64,000 nucleotides of DNA, taken from assembly GCA_016713625.1 (NCBI GenBank), contig JADJOT010000003.1:62001-126000 (forward strand), given 5' to 3'. The translations under genes and the position numbers were made by a program. The DNA comes from Candidatus Accumulibacter affinis (GTDB lineage: Bacteria; Pseudomonadota; Gammaproteobacteria; Burkholderiales; Rhodocyclaceae). Below, one piece after another: positions 62,537-64,000 of this stretch. How positions within the stretch are numbered: the stretch's first letter is position 1; each line of letters opens with the position of its first letter. Below the pieces are notes generated by a model, which was given only the letters and a program-made list of their open reading frames with translations, was not told the DNA's origin and did not search any database.

Positions 62537-63553
62537 ATGATCCGCATTATGTTCGCGTTCCTGCTGGCCATCGCCAGCGCTCTTTGTTGCGCTGCCGGGG
62601 AGGAGCTGCAGCTGGCCGACGGTGCCCCCACCCGCCACATCGTCGTGCCAGGCGACACCCTGTGGGGGATCTCCGGGAAGTTTCTCAAGGAACCATGGCG
62701 GTGGCCGGAAATCTGGCGAATGAACCGTGAGGAGATCAAGAGCCCGCACCGCATTTACCCGGGCGATGTAATCATTCTCGAACGCGATTCCCGTGGCAAG
62801 CCCCGGTTGAGTCTGCAGAGCGCCCGCTTGCTGCCGACGATTCACTCAACAAGGATCGAGGAGGGAATCCCGGCAATTCCACCGAACGTGATCAGACCTT
62901 TCCTCTCCCACCCGCTGATCGTCGAAGCCAACAGCCTCGACAGCGCAGCGCGCATCGTCGCGACCCAGCAAGACCGGGTCTACCTCGGCAACGGCGACCT
63001 TGCCTACGTGGCCAACGCCGACCCCTCCCGAGAGGATTGGCAGATCTACCGGAACGGCAAGCCACTGGCGGACCCTGTAACCAACGAGATACTCGGTTAT
63101 GAGGCTTTCTATCTTGGCACCGCCAGACAGCGCGAGCCCGGCGAACCGGCGACTTTTGAGATAGTCACCATGAAACAGGAGATCGGTCGCGGCGATCGCC
63201 TGCTCCCGGCAATCCGGCCACCGCTGGTCTCCTACGTTCCGCACAAGCCCGATTTTCCGGTCGATGGTCGCGTGATTTCGGTGTATGGGGGCGTCGAGGC
63301 GGCGGGACGCGGCTCAATTGTCACGATCAACCGCGGTGCCCGGGATGGCATTGAGATTGGCCATGTTCTGGCTATCGAGCGTAATCGCCTGGTGGTCGAG
63401 CGCGACGAATACGATGTCAAGGTGATGGTACCGATCCCACCCGAGCGTATTGGTCTGCTCTTCGTCTTCCGCATATTTGAGCGCCTCTCGTATGGCCTGG
63501 TAGTGCAGTCAGAAGGCACTGTCGACATCAACGACTTCGCTCGCACACCGTAG
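62537..63553 (+). CDS. LysM peptidoglycan-binding domain exported protein
   Basis: The 338-residue protein has a signal peptide (about 1-20, ending CCAAG) and one LysM domain (about 34-82: HIVVPGDTLWGISGKFL ... IYPGDVIIL). A beta-rich C-terminal domain of about 250 residues follows, typical of the Betaproteobacterial LysM protein encoded before dprA. It probably sits on the cell wall; no catalytic motif is visible. dprA starts 2 bases after its stop. Confidence 0.88.
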   Translation: MIRIMFAFLLAIASALCCAAGEELQLADGAPTRHIVVPGDTLWGISGKFLKEPWRWPEIWRMNREEIKSPHRIYPGDVIILERDSRGKPRLSLQSARLLPTIHSTRIEEGIPAIPPNVIRPFLSHPLIVEANSLDSAARIVATQQDRVYLGNGDLAYVANADPSREDWQIYRNGKPLADPVTNEILGYEAFYLGTARQREPGEPATFEIVTMKQEIGRGDRLLPAIRPPLVSYVPHKPDFPVDGRVISVYGGVEAAGRGSIVTINRGARDGIEIGHVLAIERNRLVVERDEYDVKVMVPIPPERIGLLFVFRIFERLSYGLVVQSEGTVDINDFARTP

Positions 63554-63555
63554 GA

Positions 63556-64000
63556 ATGAATGCCACGGACTCGCTGGCAAGCTGGCTACGCCTGACGCTG
63601 ACTCCCGGCATTGGTGGCGCGACACAGCGCAAATTACTGACCACGTTCGGGCTCCCCAGCGCCATTTTCGCGGCAAGCCGCAGCGCCTTGACCAGTGTCG
63701 TCGGCGAAAAAGCTGCCAGCCAGCTGCTTGATACCGACAGTCACGCAGCCGTAGCAGACGCGCTTGCCTGGTCAGACAAAGGCACTCATCGCCTGCTGTG
63801 CCTCGCCGACCCGGACTATCCACCGGCGCTGCTGCAGATTCCCGACCCGCCGACACTGCTCTATGTCCGTGGTCGCGTCGAACTACTCAAGGCGCCCGCC
63901 TTGGCGGTGGTCGGAAGCCGTAACCCCACCCCGCAAGGCGTCCACAACGCCCAGCGCTTCGCGGCCAGCCTTGCCGAAGCCGGCCTGACCATCATCAGCG
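63556..64000 (+). CDS. dprA: DNA-processing protein DprA (partial, runs off the window)
   Basis: The first 148 codons are visible. A SAM-like N-terminal domain (LRLTLTPGIGGATQRKLLTT) is followed by YPPALLQIPDPPTLLYVRG and the start of the Rossmann core LAVVGSRNPTPQG. DprA loads RecA on incoming single-stranded DNA in natural transformation. The gene continues beyond base 64000. It is directly downstream of the LysM gene, as usual in this group. Confidence 0.94.
   Translation, partial: MNATDSLASWLRLTLTPGIGGATQRKLLTTFGLPSAIFAASRSALTSVVGEKAASQLLDTDSHAAVADALAWSDKGTHRLLCLADPDYPPALLQIPDPPTLLYVRGRVELLKAPALAVVGSRNPTPQGVHNAQRFAASLAEAGLTIIS

Overview
The window is GC-rich (subjectively in the mid-60s percent) and densely coding, with gene content and gene order typical of Betaproteobacteria: rsmB-DUF4390-ntrY-ntrX-trkA-trkH, def-fmt-htpX, a LysM protein next to dprA, ubiUVT, and kdsD-kdsC-lptC-lptA. 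Two phasins behind a strong promoter, a Ppx/GppA exopolyphosphatase and several pilus-type secretion genes suggest a polyhydroxyalkanoate-storing member of the Rhodocyclales, perhaps an Accumulibacter-like organism. The taxon is an inference from family knowledge, not from a database search.

Layout. 1-6277: a type II secretion / type IV pilus-like assembly operon (GspE end, GspF, a PilM/PilN-like fusion, a PilO-like protein, a small exported protein, a PilX-like protein and a pseudopilin). It is followed by a membrane class III nucleotidyl cyclase. A PrsK-like histidine kinase is divergent from a separate pseudopilin that has a sigma-54-type promoter and an upstream palindrome. 10224-12950: KDO synthesis and LPS transport genes. 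13107-14452: two phasins with a near-consensus sigma-70 promoter, two 18-bp operator-like repeats (probable PhaR sites) and a terminator. 14470-19209: a CinA/MoaB-domain protein and the HrpA helicase.

19206-26465 is a graveyard of a defence island read on the minus strand. It holds a SNF2-type helicase, a DUF1156 DNA methylase and a Swt1-HEPN/DUF499 ATPase, all broken by internal deletions. A MntA/HepT pair has collapsed into one ORF, and a ParD/ParE pair into another. A truncated RAYT transposase between inverted REP palindromes and a four-helix-bundle gene fragment sit inside the methylase. Among these scars an AAA ATPase and a MazE/MazF pair look intact. The pattern is striking: termini kept, middles lost.

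26576-33292: an FeS-type photolyase; ubiU-ubiV-ubiT (oxygen-independent ubiquinone synthesis) behind an FNR-type box placed about 41 bp upstream of the inferred start; a DMT transporter; and membrane or unknown proteins. 33349-44203: an MBL hydrolase, a GNAT, a SulP transporter, an orphan ParA-like ATPase overlapping an AlbA/GHKL protein, a CP-ATP-grasp/alpha-E fusion with its transglutaminase partner, and an unknown protein. 44367-57970: ppx, priA, hemE, trkH, trkA, ntrX, ntrY, DUF4390 and rsmB. 58097-64000: a CDF transporter, an S1/P1 nuclease, a parS-like site, htpX, fmt, def, a LysM protein and the start of dprA. The parS-like site and these neighbours suggest that this end lies near the chromosome origin. 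I saw no tRNA, rRNA, CRISPR array or complete insertion sequence.
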